From Planctomycetales bacterium (GTDB taxonomy: Bacteria; Planctomycetota; Planctomycetia; Planctomycetales; Planctomycetaceae), in assembly GCA_026400835.1 (NCBI GenBank), contig JAPLOA010000076.1:124001-188000 (forward strand): a stretch of 64,000 nt of DNA, read 5' to 3'. How positions within the stretch are numbered: position 1 is the first letter of the stretch; each line of letters opens with the position of its first letter. Below the pieces are notes generated by a model. It worked only from the letters and a program-made list of their open reading frames with translations, had not been told where the DNA came from and made no database searches. The position numbers and the translations under genes were made by a program. Below, piece after piece: positions 47,940-56,378 of this stretch.

Positions 47940-48177
47940 GACCTTGCAACTGGAGAAATAATCCATCACCACGATGTCACCGGGTTTCAACTCCGGGACC
48001 AGGGACTGCCAGCCCCAGTTGCAAAACAACGGGCTGGTAACAGGGCCATCGATCGCGAGCGGAGCAATGAAACCTATGGCTGCAGTGCCCCAAAAAAGTC
48101 GTTGGTTGCCAACAATTGACCGGGACTTTCTCAATCAGCGGCGAACCCAGATCCGAACGACCGTCACACCGCGTCAT
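47934..48177 (-). mobile_element. IS630-family transposase remnant, frameshifted and truncated
   Basis: On the minus strand, two frames together read like the core of an IS630/Tc1-type transposase. The first part is MTRCDGRSDLG, then LIEKVP and TTFLG, matching the usual RVPHGHWKTTTF region. After a frame change come AIGFIAPLAIDGP and LVPELKPGDIVVMDYFSSCK, matching the usual LVPTLKPGDIVVMDNLSSHK with the catalytic Asp. Both ends and the terminal repeats are missing, so it is inactive. It marks the right edge of the block starting near 40.9 kb. Confidence 0.7.
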
Positions 48178-48297
48178 ATCAGCTTAACCTAATTCTTTAA
48201 GCACACGTCACAGGTCGTTCAGACCCTGATCATGATCCTCTCCATACACTAAAACAGAGACAGAGGGATTGGACACCAGAGGGACGACATCAGGGCG

Positions 48298-49347
48298 CTA
48301 GGCGGCTTCTTCAACCGCAGGGGCTCGTGCTTCCAGTTCGCCGAAGATCAGGGCTCCACGTACGACGGCTGTTGCTGGATCGGGAGCCAACCTGATTGAC
48401 TGAATTCGTTCGGCGACTTCGTGCTCAATAAATCGCTCTGTCAGCAGACTTCTAAAGCCCTCGATCATCGTGGCACCGCCGGAAAGCATCACAGCCAGTT
48501 TCTGACGGTGGAGTGCATTTCGGACCGGTGTTGACTGCAGCAGTTGAGCGACGGTCCGAGTCACTCGGTCAAGCACAACCGAGTACAAACGTGACATCAT
48601 TCGCTCGCGATCTCCCACAGCATTCCGCAGATGGGGACAACTTTGCTGCTTCCACTGACGGATGCTTTCCATGTCGATGAACGCATTTCCGTCCTCATCC
48701 CAAACCTGTATCTGAAACTGCCTGGCAACTTCCGTATCGATCCAGTTACTGCCGATCGAAATCGACTTCTTCGCCAGCGAAACTCCATATCGCGCGATGC
48801 AGACACTGGTTGTTTCGGCCCCCATCACAATGCTGATGCCGGTAAAGGTGGCGTCGTGACAGGTGGCCAGAAGTGAGGCCTCGGCCGGGTTAACGACGAA
48901 CGGCGAGTATCCTCGCATTCGAACCAGCCGTGAGAGAAATTCGGCATTCTTCTGAACGCGATGCGATTCATCCGGTACGCCGGGCACAGTCAACACGCAA
49001 AGACTTCGTTCTGCGTCCACCGGAGGCAGCATCGCTTCCGTCAATACGCTGAGCATCTGCCGAGCCGGAGGATCATCCGACGGAACTGCCCCCTCAACGA
49101 ACAGAGGAGTGCAGGGAACTCGACTTAACCACTGGGCTCTCGCAGCGTTATTTCCAACGACCGCAAGTGATCCCTCGCATTCCGCGAACGGGATCTGTTG
49201 ATCAGCCAAAGATCTTCGATGATGCCCAGTGTCCGGAATCAAAGCGTACTCTGATTTCTCAGCATACATCGATAACCGGTCCGGTGTCCGGGGATTGCGA
49301 AACACCGAACGAATCCAGCAACTGCCAAAGTCGATGGCGCAAATCAT
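48298..49347 (-). CDS. Actin-like ATPase (MreB/FtsA/Hsp70 superfamily)
   Basis: A 349-residue cytoplasmic protein with actin-fold motifs in order: phosphate-1 loop CAIDFGSCWIRSVF at the start, a NPAEASLLAT segment, phosphate-2 ISIVMGAETTSVCIARYG (normally DxGxGT, here altered), IGSNWIDTEVAR, and adenosine loop AVMLSGGATMIEGFRSLL. It is not close enough to MreB, FtsA or PilM to name. Its ATG overlaps the stop of the SLBB-like gene (ATGA), so the two are coupled and probably interact at the membrane. Planctomycetes lack FtsZ, which makes extra actin homologues worth attention. Possible roles are shape, division or envelope transport. Confidence 0.75.
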   Translation of the reverse strand: MICAIDFGSCWIRSVFRNPRTPDRLSMYAEKSEYALIPDTGHHRRSLADQQIPFAECEGSLAVVGNNAARAQWLSRVPCTPLFVEGAVPSDDPPARQMLSVLTEAMLPPVDAERSLCVLTVPGVPDESHRVQKNAEFLSRLVRMRGYSPFVVNPAEASLLATCHDATFTGISIVMGAETTSVCIARYGVSLAKKSISIGSNWIDTEVARQFQIQVWDEDGNAFIDMESIRQWKQQSCPHLRNAVGDRERMMSRLYSVVLDRVTRTVAQLLQSTPVRNALHRQKLAVMLSGGATMIEGFRSLLTERFIEHEVAERIQSIRLAPDPATAVVRGALIFGELEARAPAVEEAA

Positions 49348-51326
49348 ATGTCTGTCCGATCCTGAAGATAGTGGAGAGCCCGGTCCAGGCTTGCAGAGGT
49401 CGCTGCCGACTTCTTCTCTCCTGCCTGTTCTTCCTGCGATGGCATCTCAAAGGCTGACCGCTGCGCTGACACCGTGGCAGATTCATCACGCCGGCGCTCG
49501 GATGACATGTGCATGTGAGGAGCTGGTACTCGAGAATGCGCCGCATCGATTCGCAGCCGACGCGGACCAGCAGGGCGCCCGAACAAAGAAACTCGCAGAG
49601 GAAGCTCTACCTGACACAGATCAATCGGCAGTCGATTCTGAAGCAGATCTTCCAGATCTGAGAAGTCTTTTGCACTATTCACGACAGACTCGGATACCAC
49701 CGGTCGGATTGGCATAGAAGACAGCATTTCCGGCTCAACAGCACCAGCTGCGGGAATGGCGGCGATTGGCTTTGTTGTGGGGGCCACAGATACCGCGTTG
49801 TGCTCAAATGCTACGCTCTCTGCCATCATCAGAGGATGAGCAGACTTCGAATCACTCAACGAATCAACAACCATCTTCTCCATCAGATAGATTGATGGGG
49901 AATCGACTTGTCCGCGATGATCAATTCCGGCAGCAACAATCACAGAATCACAAGTGGCGGCTTGCTCTGTTGCCATTGAAGAAACAGAAGCCCCGACTTG
50001 TGTACTCCTCCAGTCACCACCGAACCAAGCCTGCGTCTCTGTTGCACTGGGAAGATGTTCCGATGTCAGAAGTGGCTTTGCACGTAGTGCTGTAACAACT
50101 GCTGTGGTGGCCGTTGCTGTAATCTTCTTCTCAGGCACAGAAGGTGCGGGGACTGTCCCAGGCTCAATCGATGAACTAACCGGCGCCGCAAAGTTCTTGA
50201 CAACGTTTTCAGAGTTCGCGTTAAAATGCATTGCGGAGCTTTCGGAACTGAGATTTTCGTCTTCAGTTCTCAATGAGCCAATCAGAATCATCGATCCTGC
50301 AACGAGCAGCCCACCAATGAACAGGATATTCCACAGTCCCATCGATGCGGCTGGTGCTTGCCGAGCAGCTTCAAGAGGAACAGCAATCTCCACTGGAGCC
50401 GGAGGTGCGATGTTCTCTGCAGGAGCAAATGGTACTGCTGCGGCTTGAGAAACGGATCTGACAGAGAGTTCCGATTCACTCTGTTCCGTTTCTGTATGCG
50501 ATTCCAGAGTTGCATCATCTGCGGGCTCAGCAGGGTCCGCAAACGGATTTCGAGAATCATTAAAAGTCCTCGCGTCAGAAGCCTGAACAGGGAACTCAAG
50601 AGGAGTTGCCGGGGCTACTTCAGGAACAAGGTTCCCTGCCGCATTTAAGCTGGCCGGTTCAGGTTGAGTCACTTCAGAGGTCTGCCACTCAGAAGATGCC
50701 GGGACCATATTCCCGAAGCCACGAGAAGTTGCCTGAGCCCTGTGTACGACCGCTATCACATCGCCATGTTCAACACGATCTGAAAGGGTAGCGTTTTCCA
50801 GTAACGGACGTCCTCGGAAACGGCAGGCGATTTTGACTTGTTGGTCCGCCGATGGAAGCCCACCTGTCCCCTGAAGAACATCACCTACAGCAATAAATTC
50901 ATCGGCCAGGGTCACAGGAACGACACCGCCATCGGTTCGCAATGCCGCGTTCTTTTGATGAGTTTCCTGGATAGGCTGCATGGACTGCACGACAAGAACG
51001 TCGCCTTCCATGACCAACTCACCAGTATCAGTCGATGCACCAGAGACCATCTGAGTAAACGCGGCTCTCTGCTGTTTTCCTCGCAAGACTGAAACACTGA
51101 CTGAATCACCAAGCATTCCCGCCTGGATAACTGCCTGATGAATCGTGGTTCTCGCATGCGGCGAAAGTACGAAGTAGTTATGGTTTCGAACATCTCCGAT
51201 CACCACGAATGTCGGTTGTGCGTGATCCGCGTTGGAGGACGAAGACCGGGTTGCCTGCTGTCCGGGAGAGGTCCGTGCAGTCGCAACCATTGCTGCGATA
51301 ATGAGCACGATCTTAAGCCGTTCCAT
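49344..51326 (-). CDS. SLBB-like single-pass membrane protein
   Basis: A 660-residue protein. A signal or anchor lies at 1-23 (RLKIVLIIAAMVATARTSPG). Residues 36-205 contain two SLBB-like beta-grasp units (FVVIGDVRNHNYFVLSP; EFIAVGDVLQGTGGLPSADQ), as found in polysaccharide export proteins. A linker rich in Pro, Ala, Glu and Ser leads to a transmembrane segment at about 330-350 (GLWNILFIGGLLVAGSMIL). The C-terminal 300 residues are mostly low-complexity with a short folded part near 560-600 (IDLCQVELPLRVSLFGRPAG). GAGG lies 8 bases before the ATG. It is upstream of, and overlaps, the actin-like gene. Topology would place the tail in the cytoplasm, ready to meet the ATPase (inference). Confidence 0.72.
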   Translation of the reverse strand: MERLKIVLIIAAMVATARTSPGQQATRSSSSNADHAQPTFVVIGDVRNHNYFVLSPHARTTIHQAVIQAGMLGDSVSVSVLRGKQQRAAFTQMVSGASTDTGELVMEGDVLVVQSMQPIQETHQKNAALRTDGGVVPVTLADEFIAVGDVLQGTGGLPSADQQVKIACRFRGRPLLENATLSDRVEHGDVIAVVHRAQATSRGFGNMVPASSEWQTSEVTQPEPASLNAAGNLVPEVAPATPLEFPVQASDARTFNDSRNPFADPAEPADDATLESHTETEQSESELSVRSVSQAAAVPFAPAENIAPPAPVEIAVPLEAARQAPAASMGLWNILFIGGLLVAGSMILIGSLRTEDENLSSESSAMHFNANSENVVKNFAAPVSSSIEPGTVPAPSVPEKKITATATTAVVTALRAKPLLTSEHLPSATETQAWFGGDWRSTQVGASVSSMATEQAATCDSVIVAAGIDHRGQVDSPSIYLMEKMVVDSLSDSKSAHPLMMAESVAFEHNAVSVAPTTKPIAAIPAAGAVEPEMLSSMPIRPVVSESVVNSAKDFSDLEDLLQNRLPIDLCQVELPLRVSLFGRPAGPRRLRIDAAHSRVPAPHMHMSSERRRDESATVSAQRSAFEMPSQEEQAGEKKSAATSASLDRALHYLQDRTDI

Positions 51327-51574
51327 GGCTGTAACCTCGGTTAAGCAGATATTTTCAGAATTGGACTGTCTGAAGCCAGGTCAGAACGCCCAGCGGCACA
51401 ATCTGCGCAACGCATCCTTGCTGGCAGAATCGACGCCCTCATGAGCATCGGCATTCAGTGAACCGTTCATCATTCTTTTCGCTCTACAGCCAAAAGCTTC
51501 GCATTCAACCCAAACTCCGCGATGCCATTTACGGAGCGACAGAGGTGCAAAAACGGAACTCCCCGGGGATCAAA
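51327..51574. other. Intergenic, promoter expected
   Basis: 248 bases between the rho terminator and the SLBB-like gene on the same strand. No gene-like frame is present; the promoter of the SLBB/actin pair should lie here. Confidence 0.4.
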
Positions 51575-51616
51575 TTCCATTAAGAAAGCCCGACTCTTTT
51601 CGGAGCCGGGCTTTCG
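51575..51616 (-). terminator. Terminator after rho
   Basis: A GC-rich stem (GAAAGCCCG pairing with CGGGCTTTC, extended by CTC/GAG) around a TTTTC loop, read on the minus strand and followed by TTTCTTAAT. It lies 33 bases after the rho stop. Confidence 0.85.
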
Positions 51617-51648
51617 CAAATCACTCATCGCCATTTAAGTGCCGAAGG

Positions 51649-54072
51649 TTAAAGCACTGCCTTAATCTTCGTCAAAAACTCGCGATTCGTTGGAAATCGA
51701 TCCATCGTCTTCGTCAGTTGCTCCATCGCTTCGACAGGACTGAGGCTGATCAAGCTTCGACGCAGCATCGTGATCCCTTCCTGCAGGTCAGGTGCAAGAA
51801 TCTTCTCTTCCCGTCGAGTGCCGGATTTCGTGATGTCAATCGACGGCCAAATGCGTCTGTCAGCCAATTCACGACTGAGCACCATTTCCATGTTGCCCGT
51901 ACCTTTGAATTCCTGAAAGATGGCTTCGTCAATTCTGCCGCCAGTATCAATCAGGGCCGTTCCACAGACTGTTAGAGAACCACCTTCGTCAAAGCGACGT
52001 GCCTGCCCAAAAAGCTTCTTGGGAATATCCATGGCACGAATATCCAGACCGCCGGTTCCCGTCCGTCCGGAATTGTTGGCCTTGTTGAAGGCACGAGCCA
52101 ATCGAGTAATGCTGTCGAGCAGAATGAAGACATCTTTGCCCTCTTCAGCCAGACGTTTTGCTCTCTCGATAATCAACTCCGCGATACGAATGTGGCTTTC
52201 GACATCGCTGTCGAGCGATGACGAAATGACCTCGCCCTTCACCATTCGCCGCATCTCGGTCACTTCCTCAGGCCGCTCATCAATCAGCAATACCATCAGA
52301 TGAATTTCCGGATGGTTAATGCTGACAGAATTCGCCATATCCTGAAGCAGCATGGTCTTGCCTGTACGAGGAGGCGCAACCAACAGTGCCCGTTGTCCCT
52401 TACCAATCGGACACAGCAAGTCCATGACTCGCATCGTCAGCGGCTTGGGACCAATTTCCAGCTTGATTTGCTCAAACGGGTTAATCGCCGTGAGGTTGTC
52501 GAAGTTTTTGACATTCAAGTACTCCTCCGGAGTGAACCCATCAATGAGTTCTACTTCGCGGAGTCGCGGTCCCTGATTACGCGTGCCCTGCCCTACGTCA
52601 CCGCGAATCAGCACGCCTTGTCGCAGCTTGTATTTTTCTACCAGTGAACTGGAGACAAATGGGTTGGAATCTTCAGCAGCGTAGTTTCGTTTTGGGTCGC
52701 GAAGAAAACCATATCCCCTTGGATGAAGTTCCAGCACGCCATCGAACGTGCCTTCAACGACTTCACCGGACGGCTGAATCGTTCGGCCGCGTCGCGGACC
52801 TCCCAGATCGCGTCCGCGTCCCATATCCCGGCCACCACGAGGTGGTCCGCCTTCACTACGTCGACCACGACCGCCATCGTTGCGACCGCCGTCATTTCGC
52901 CCACCACGACGCCCACGATTCCCGTCGTTTCTTCCATCGCCCCCACGAGGACCATCATTTCTGCCTCGGTTGCCTTCAGGCCGTCCACTACTCTGAAATC
53001 GGCTGGGTTCACGCCCATCATTGCGGCGCGGCTCACGCAGGTCATTGCGACCGGGTTCACGCCCATCATTGCGGCCAGGCTCACGCAGATCATTGCGGCC
53101 AGGTTCACGCAGATCATTCCGGCCCGGTTCGCGCCCATCACTGCGACCAGGTTCACGCAGGTCGTTGCGACCCGGTTCTGGTCCCCGTGGCCCATTATCT
53201 CCGTCACCTACTCCCTCACCACCTCGACGACGACGACGGCGGCGGCGGCGAGGCCGGCGATCTCCGTCAAACAATTCACCCTGTCGCAGTGGCGCGCCGT
53301 CTTCACCGTCACCAGAGCCTCCGGCCTCATAATCATCAGACATTTGATAACGATCATCGTCCAGTTCACGATCACTCGCGAAATCCCGATCGGGATCATA
53401 CGGCTGATCAGACTCTGGACGTCGATCCACTGAGGGCCCTCGATCCAAGTCACTGTCACCACGATAAGGCGAACGGCCTCTGCCAGAATGACGCGGAGAT
53501 CTTCCGCCCCGATCAGATGCCCCATCCCTTATTGGTGCGCTATCTCTTGAGGGAGCTGCATCACGCACTGGCGCTGGTCCGTCATCATCCCCAAAATCCA
53601 GCTCTTCTGAGCTGAAGTATCTCATTCCGGTCTGGGGCTCAACATCAGCAATCTGTCGCTCAAATCGGCTTGAAGTTCTTTCACTTCGCTCTGATTCGGC
53701 AGAGGTCGATTCGGGAGGAGCATCTGAAGGAACCGGCCGCGTGCTGCGAGTTCCACGCCTCGCTGGGGGACGCTCACTTCGAGCTTTCGGAACTCTCGGC
53801 TCTTCCGGGGGACTCTGCACGGACGGCTTGGGTTCAGCGGCTGTCGAACTTTTCCGCTCCCGTGGTTGACGGGCCGGACGCTCTTCATTGACGACACCCG
53901 AACCAAAATCATCGTCTGAAACAGAAGGCGCCGGTGCGACGCTGTCCTCAGTGCCAATCTTTTTGGAACGTGTTGATGGTCGGCGAGCCGGAGTTGACGA
54001 TGGGGAACGGGGCGACGTTCGTCGACGTGGTCGTTCGCTGGTTCCTTCAGAATCGGAACTGCTGGTCGGCAT
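51649..54072 (-). CDS. rho: Transcription termination factor Rho with long N-terminal extension
   Basis: An 807-residue Rho, about twice the usual 420. The C-terminal 400 residues are canonical: the cold-shock-like RNA-binding part (LELHPRGYGFLRDPKRNYAA), Walker A APPRTGKTMLLQD, VLLIDERPEEVTEM, DVFILLDSITRLARAFN and the R-loop GTRREEKI. The first 400 are disordered, very rich in Arg, Gly, Asp and Pro, and include tandem REPGRND-type octads. The ATG at 54072 (MPTSSSDSEG) is used; the upstream extension is not protein-like. Family knowledge: Rho unwinds RNA and releases polymerase; long Arg-rich inserts in other phyla bind RNA or drive condensation. A similar role here is an inference. Confidence 0.95.
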   Translation of the reverse strand: MPTSSSDSEGTSERPRRRTSPRSPSSTPARRPSTRSKKIGTEDSVAPAPSVSDDDFGSGVVNEERPARQPRERKSSTAAEPKPSVQSPPEEPRVPKARSERPPARRGTRSTRPVPSDAPPESTSAESERSERTSSRFERQIADVEPQTGMRYFSSEELDFGDDDGPAPVRDAAPSRDSAPIRDGASDRGGRSPRHSGRGRSPYRGDSDLDRGPSVDRRPESDQPYDPDRDFASDRELDDDRYQMSDDYEAGGSGDGEDGAPLRQGELFDGDRRPRRRRRRRRRGGEGVGDGDNGPRGPEPGRNDLREPGRSDGREPGRNDLREPGRNDLREPGRNDGREPGRNDLREPRRNDGREPSRFQSSGRPEGNRGRNDGPRGGDGRNDGNRGRRGGRNDGGRNDGGRGRRSEGGPPRGGRDMGRGRDLGGPRRGRTIQPSGEVVEGTFDGVLELHPRGYGFLRDPKRNYAAEDSNPFVSSSLVEKYKLRQGVLIRGDVGQGTRNQGPRLREVELIDGFTPEEYLNVKNFDNLTAINPFEQIKLEIGPKPLTMRVMDLLCPIGKGQRALLVAPPRTGKTMLLQDMANSVSINHPEIHLMVLLIDERPEEVTEMRRMVKGEVISSSLDSDVESHIRIAELIIERAKRLAEEGKDVFILLDSITRLARAFNKANNSGRTGTGGLDIRAMDIPKKLFGQARRFDEGGSLTVCGTALIDTGGRIDEAIFQEFKGTGNMEMVLSRELADRRIWPSIDITKSGTRREEKILAPDLQEGITMLRRSLISLSPVEAMEQLTKTMDRFPTNREFLTKIKAVL
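53005..53172 (-). repeat. Seven 24-base tandem units in rho
   Basis: Seven consecutive 24-base units plus a partial eighth, encoding REPGRND followed by L or G. Units differ at third positions and at the L/G codon, so the array has been partly homogenised yet kept in frame. Confidence 0.9.
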
Positions 54073-54996
54073 AGATGTAACCTGATTGGGCCTGGGTAAA
54101 AGTGGAGGCAGCAGGCGAAATTGCCTCAAACCTCTCGAACATTTAATTTTCACGGTATCAACAAACCCTGCGATTTCGGGCACGATGCCACAAAAAGAGG
54201 TTTGGCAGAAAGCACCTTGCTCGCTGCATAGCGACCGAGAAAACACGAAAAGAACACGGAGTTCGCTCGTTCAAAGGGACGAAACGGCACATCCCAAATC
54301 GGATGTGAGACTCAGTAGAGTCATTCGGTGCCTGCCAAAAAAAGACATTCACCTCACTCCTGCTGAAAAAACCGCTGCCCACCATCGGTGATTCAAGTTC
54401 CGACGCCTTCGCGTGACAACCTGACTCACACACCTCGAATTACATCTTACATCGAGACTCCAGGGGACCACCTCAAAATAGAAGAGGCGACAGCGATCCA
54501 GCCTTCAAATGCCAGAACTGACCGGAAACACTGAGGTCTTTTTGCGACCAAGGTCTTCATGGCGACCGAAAACAGGCCACCAACCGGAAAGCTCAGTCAG
54601 CGAAATGGAAGCTTCAGGAGAGTTCCACTGAGCAATAACACTCGATGCACCAAGGAATTCAGCGCATCTCAAAACCGGGCATCATCACAACTTTTGTGCC
54701 AACTTGAGATGGCACCCGTCAGCTCAAGAACAGTCTGACTCCTTTAGTATTAACGGATCTCAAGTCGATGTCAATTGAACTGTTCGCGGGAAAATCAAAC
54801 ATTTTCGAGTCAAATCAGAGGTCTGGAAAGATTCTGAGCGAAAAACATTCGAGCCCCACCGTCCCTCAAGACAGAAAACTGTCAACGGACGTGGATCTCG
54901 AAAGCACGCCAACTCCAAAAAGAAAAGACAGGTGATCCAGATACATCTGGTTTCATTTTTCACGAACACAAAGAACTGCTCCCAATTGATTTGATC
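54073..54996. other. Gene-poor stretch upstream of rho
   Basis: About 920 bases with no frame that resembles a family, on either strand. The rho promoter and leader should be at its left end (TTGATA at about 54160 on the minus strand is a possible -35). Composition becomes more AT-rich near 54730-54960. No RNA gene fold was recognised by eye. Confidence 0.4.
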
Positions 54997-55251
54997 TTAA
55001 GAAACCGGCACCGACGACATGACTTCGGACTCATTTCGACTACAGTACTTATCAACACCCCTAAGCAATGCCCATGGAGTCGCAAAACTCAGCATGGCTG
55101 ACGAGTGCATTGGCAGTTCACGTTGAGCCGCTCTCTGGAGAATAGAATCCCACAGGAAAGCAAGACATAACGCAGAACTGCCAGTACATCCTGCCTTACC
55201 AGCGATTTCTTTGGCGGAGACCTCTCCCAGCTTTGCGTCAGGATGAGCCAA
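54997..55251 (-). other. Possible or decayed small regulator-like frame
   Basis: An 84-codon frame that stays open a further 19 codons upstream. The text YLVEIFDLLPCLAHPDAKLG then GEVSAKEIAGKAGCTGSSAL faintly resembles the winged-helix start of Rrf2-type regulators. The rest (SAMLSFATPWALLRGVDKYC) does not. No ribosome site is clear. It may be the remains of a gene. Confidence 0.25.
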
Positions 55252-55283
55252 ACAAGGAAGCAGATCGAAAATCTCGACGAGAT

Positions 55284-55303
55284 ACTGTATTTTTGTCTAC
55301 AGT
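55284..55303. promoter_or_regulatory. Inverted repeat resembling an SOS-type operator
   Basis: Perfect 6-base arms ACTGTA and TACAGT separated by 8 bases, about 260 bases before the lexA start. It contains CTG and CAG as in proteobacterial LexA boxes but with 12 rather than 10 bases between. A second perfect palindrome, ATCTCG-A-CGAGAT, lies just left at 55271-55283. Confidence 0.4.
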
Positions 55304-55560
55304 GTTGGCATCGAGTTTGCTCATTAGGTCGGGTCCCGACAAATCGTCAGCAGGGTAACCACGTGAGTGACTGGTTCTGAACAGTTCGTTCATCTTTGCC
55401 ACTTCAATTACCGGTTACGGCCTGTGTTGTACTTGGCGGTCTGCCACCAAAGTCCAAGAAGCGGCAGTCATGCGCTTCATTCGTTCATCAGGGAATCTTG
55501 AAGCGGGTTGACGTTGAAGGTTCTTGATTTCAGCGTTTATCCAACACGAAAGAGTCTGGA

Positions 55561-56205
55561 ATGTCTGGTACAGGAAAGAAGATCTCGCTCACGAGGCGGC
55601 AACGCGAAATCTATGAGTTTCTTCGCGACAAGATTATCAATCGAGGCTACGGCCCTACGGTTCGTGAAATCGGACAACACTTTGAAATCCGATCCCCCAA
55701 CGGGGTCATGTGCCATCTTAAGGCCCTGGAGCGAAAAGGACTGATCTCACGAGAGCAGAACATGTCCCGAGCGATCCAGTTGGCTGATTCTCCCCAAAAC
55801 CGCCTCTCAGTTTCCCTGATTGGCAGCACAGCTTCTGGCGGTCCGGTACAGCCGAATGTCTCATCAGACGAATTGATTTCTTTTTCGGCGATGTTTGAAG
55901 GTGTGGACGTTGGCTGCCTGAAAGTCGAAGGCAATCTGTTTGCTCCTTTACATATCTGCAGCGGGGACTTCCTGATCATCAATCGAGAAGCCCCTGTGCA
56001 GCCTGGATGCCATGTGGCCGCACTTGACGATCGTCACTCTGTGATCATCTGTGTCGTTCAGGAAGGAACAAATCATCTTGTTCCCGCGATATCAGGAGCA
56101 TTTAATTCAACAACCCGTCAGGTCCTTGGCGTCATCACAGGAGTCATTCGAAAGTTCCGAATCCCCACTGTTCCGGTGGCCGCAACTACTACCGAACTGA
56201 AGTAG
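55561..56205 (+). CDS. lexA: LexA-family repressor without self-cleavage residues
   Basis: A 214-residue protein. Residues 8-72 are a typical LexA winged helix (LTRRQREIYEFLRD; PTVREIGQHFEIRSPNGVMC; HLKALERKGLIS). The C-terminal S24 fold aligns over its length (SVSLIGSTASGG; SGDFLIINREAPVQPG; VLGVITGVIRKF). The catalytic Ser of the GxSM motif is replaced by Leu126 in EGNLF, the catalytic Lys is replaced by Ile162, and the Ala-Gly cleavage site reads Ser92-Gly93. GAG lies 8 bases before the ATG. So it should bind DNA but not self-cleave on RecA activation (inference from known LexA mechanism). It is a stand-alone gene. Confidence 0.88.
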   Translation: MSGTGKKISLTRRQREIYEFLRDKIINRGYGPTVREIGQHFEIRSPNGVMCHLKALERKGLISREQNMSRAIQLADSPQNRLSVSLIGSTASGGPVQPNVSSDELISFSAMFEGVDVGCLKVEGNLFAPLHICSGDFLIINREAPVQPGCHVAALDDRHSVIICVVQEGTNHLVPAISGAFNSTTRQVLGVITGVIRKFRIPTVPVAATTTELK

Positions 56206-56378
56206 TCGCTACAGCACCAGGTGAATCCACCAGCCACAAAAGCTGGCTTCAGTCAGACAATGCTGAACTCAAGTCAGCTTAATCTTTTTTTAAACCACGC
56301 GAACGTATGAATTTGTGGCCACCCAAAACTCGAGCTAAGGAGGGCAGACTGAATCGTCAGCCCGCCTCATCCCACGAA

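Noticed and set aside
53005-53172. 24-base tandem array considered as a CRISPR or minisatellite locus
   Set aside because: It lacks spacers and keeps the rho frame, so it is a coding tandem repeat.
52644-53615. A 323-codon plus-strand frame over rho
   Set aside because: It is antisense to the Arg/Gly-rich repeats of rho. It is rich in His, Asp and Arg only because of that composition; rho itself is certain.
56320-56365. Hairpin GGGC-GAC...GTC-GCCC between lexA and the NtrC-type gene, considered as a shared terminator
   Set aside because: The stem is interrupted by mismatches and neither side has a T tract.
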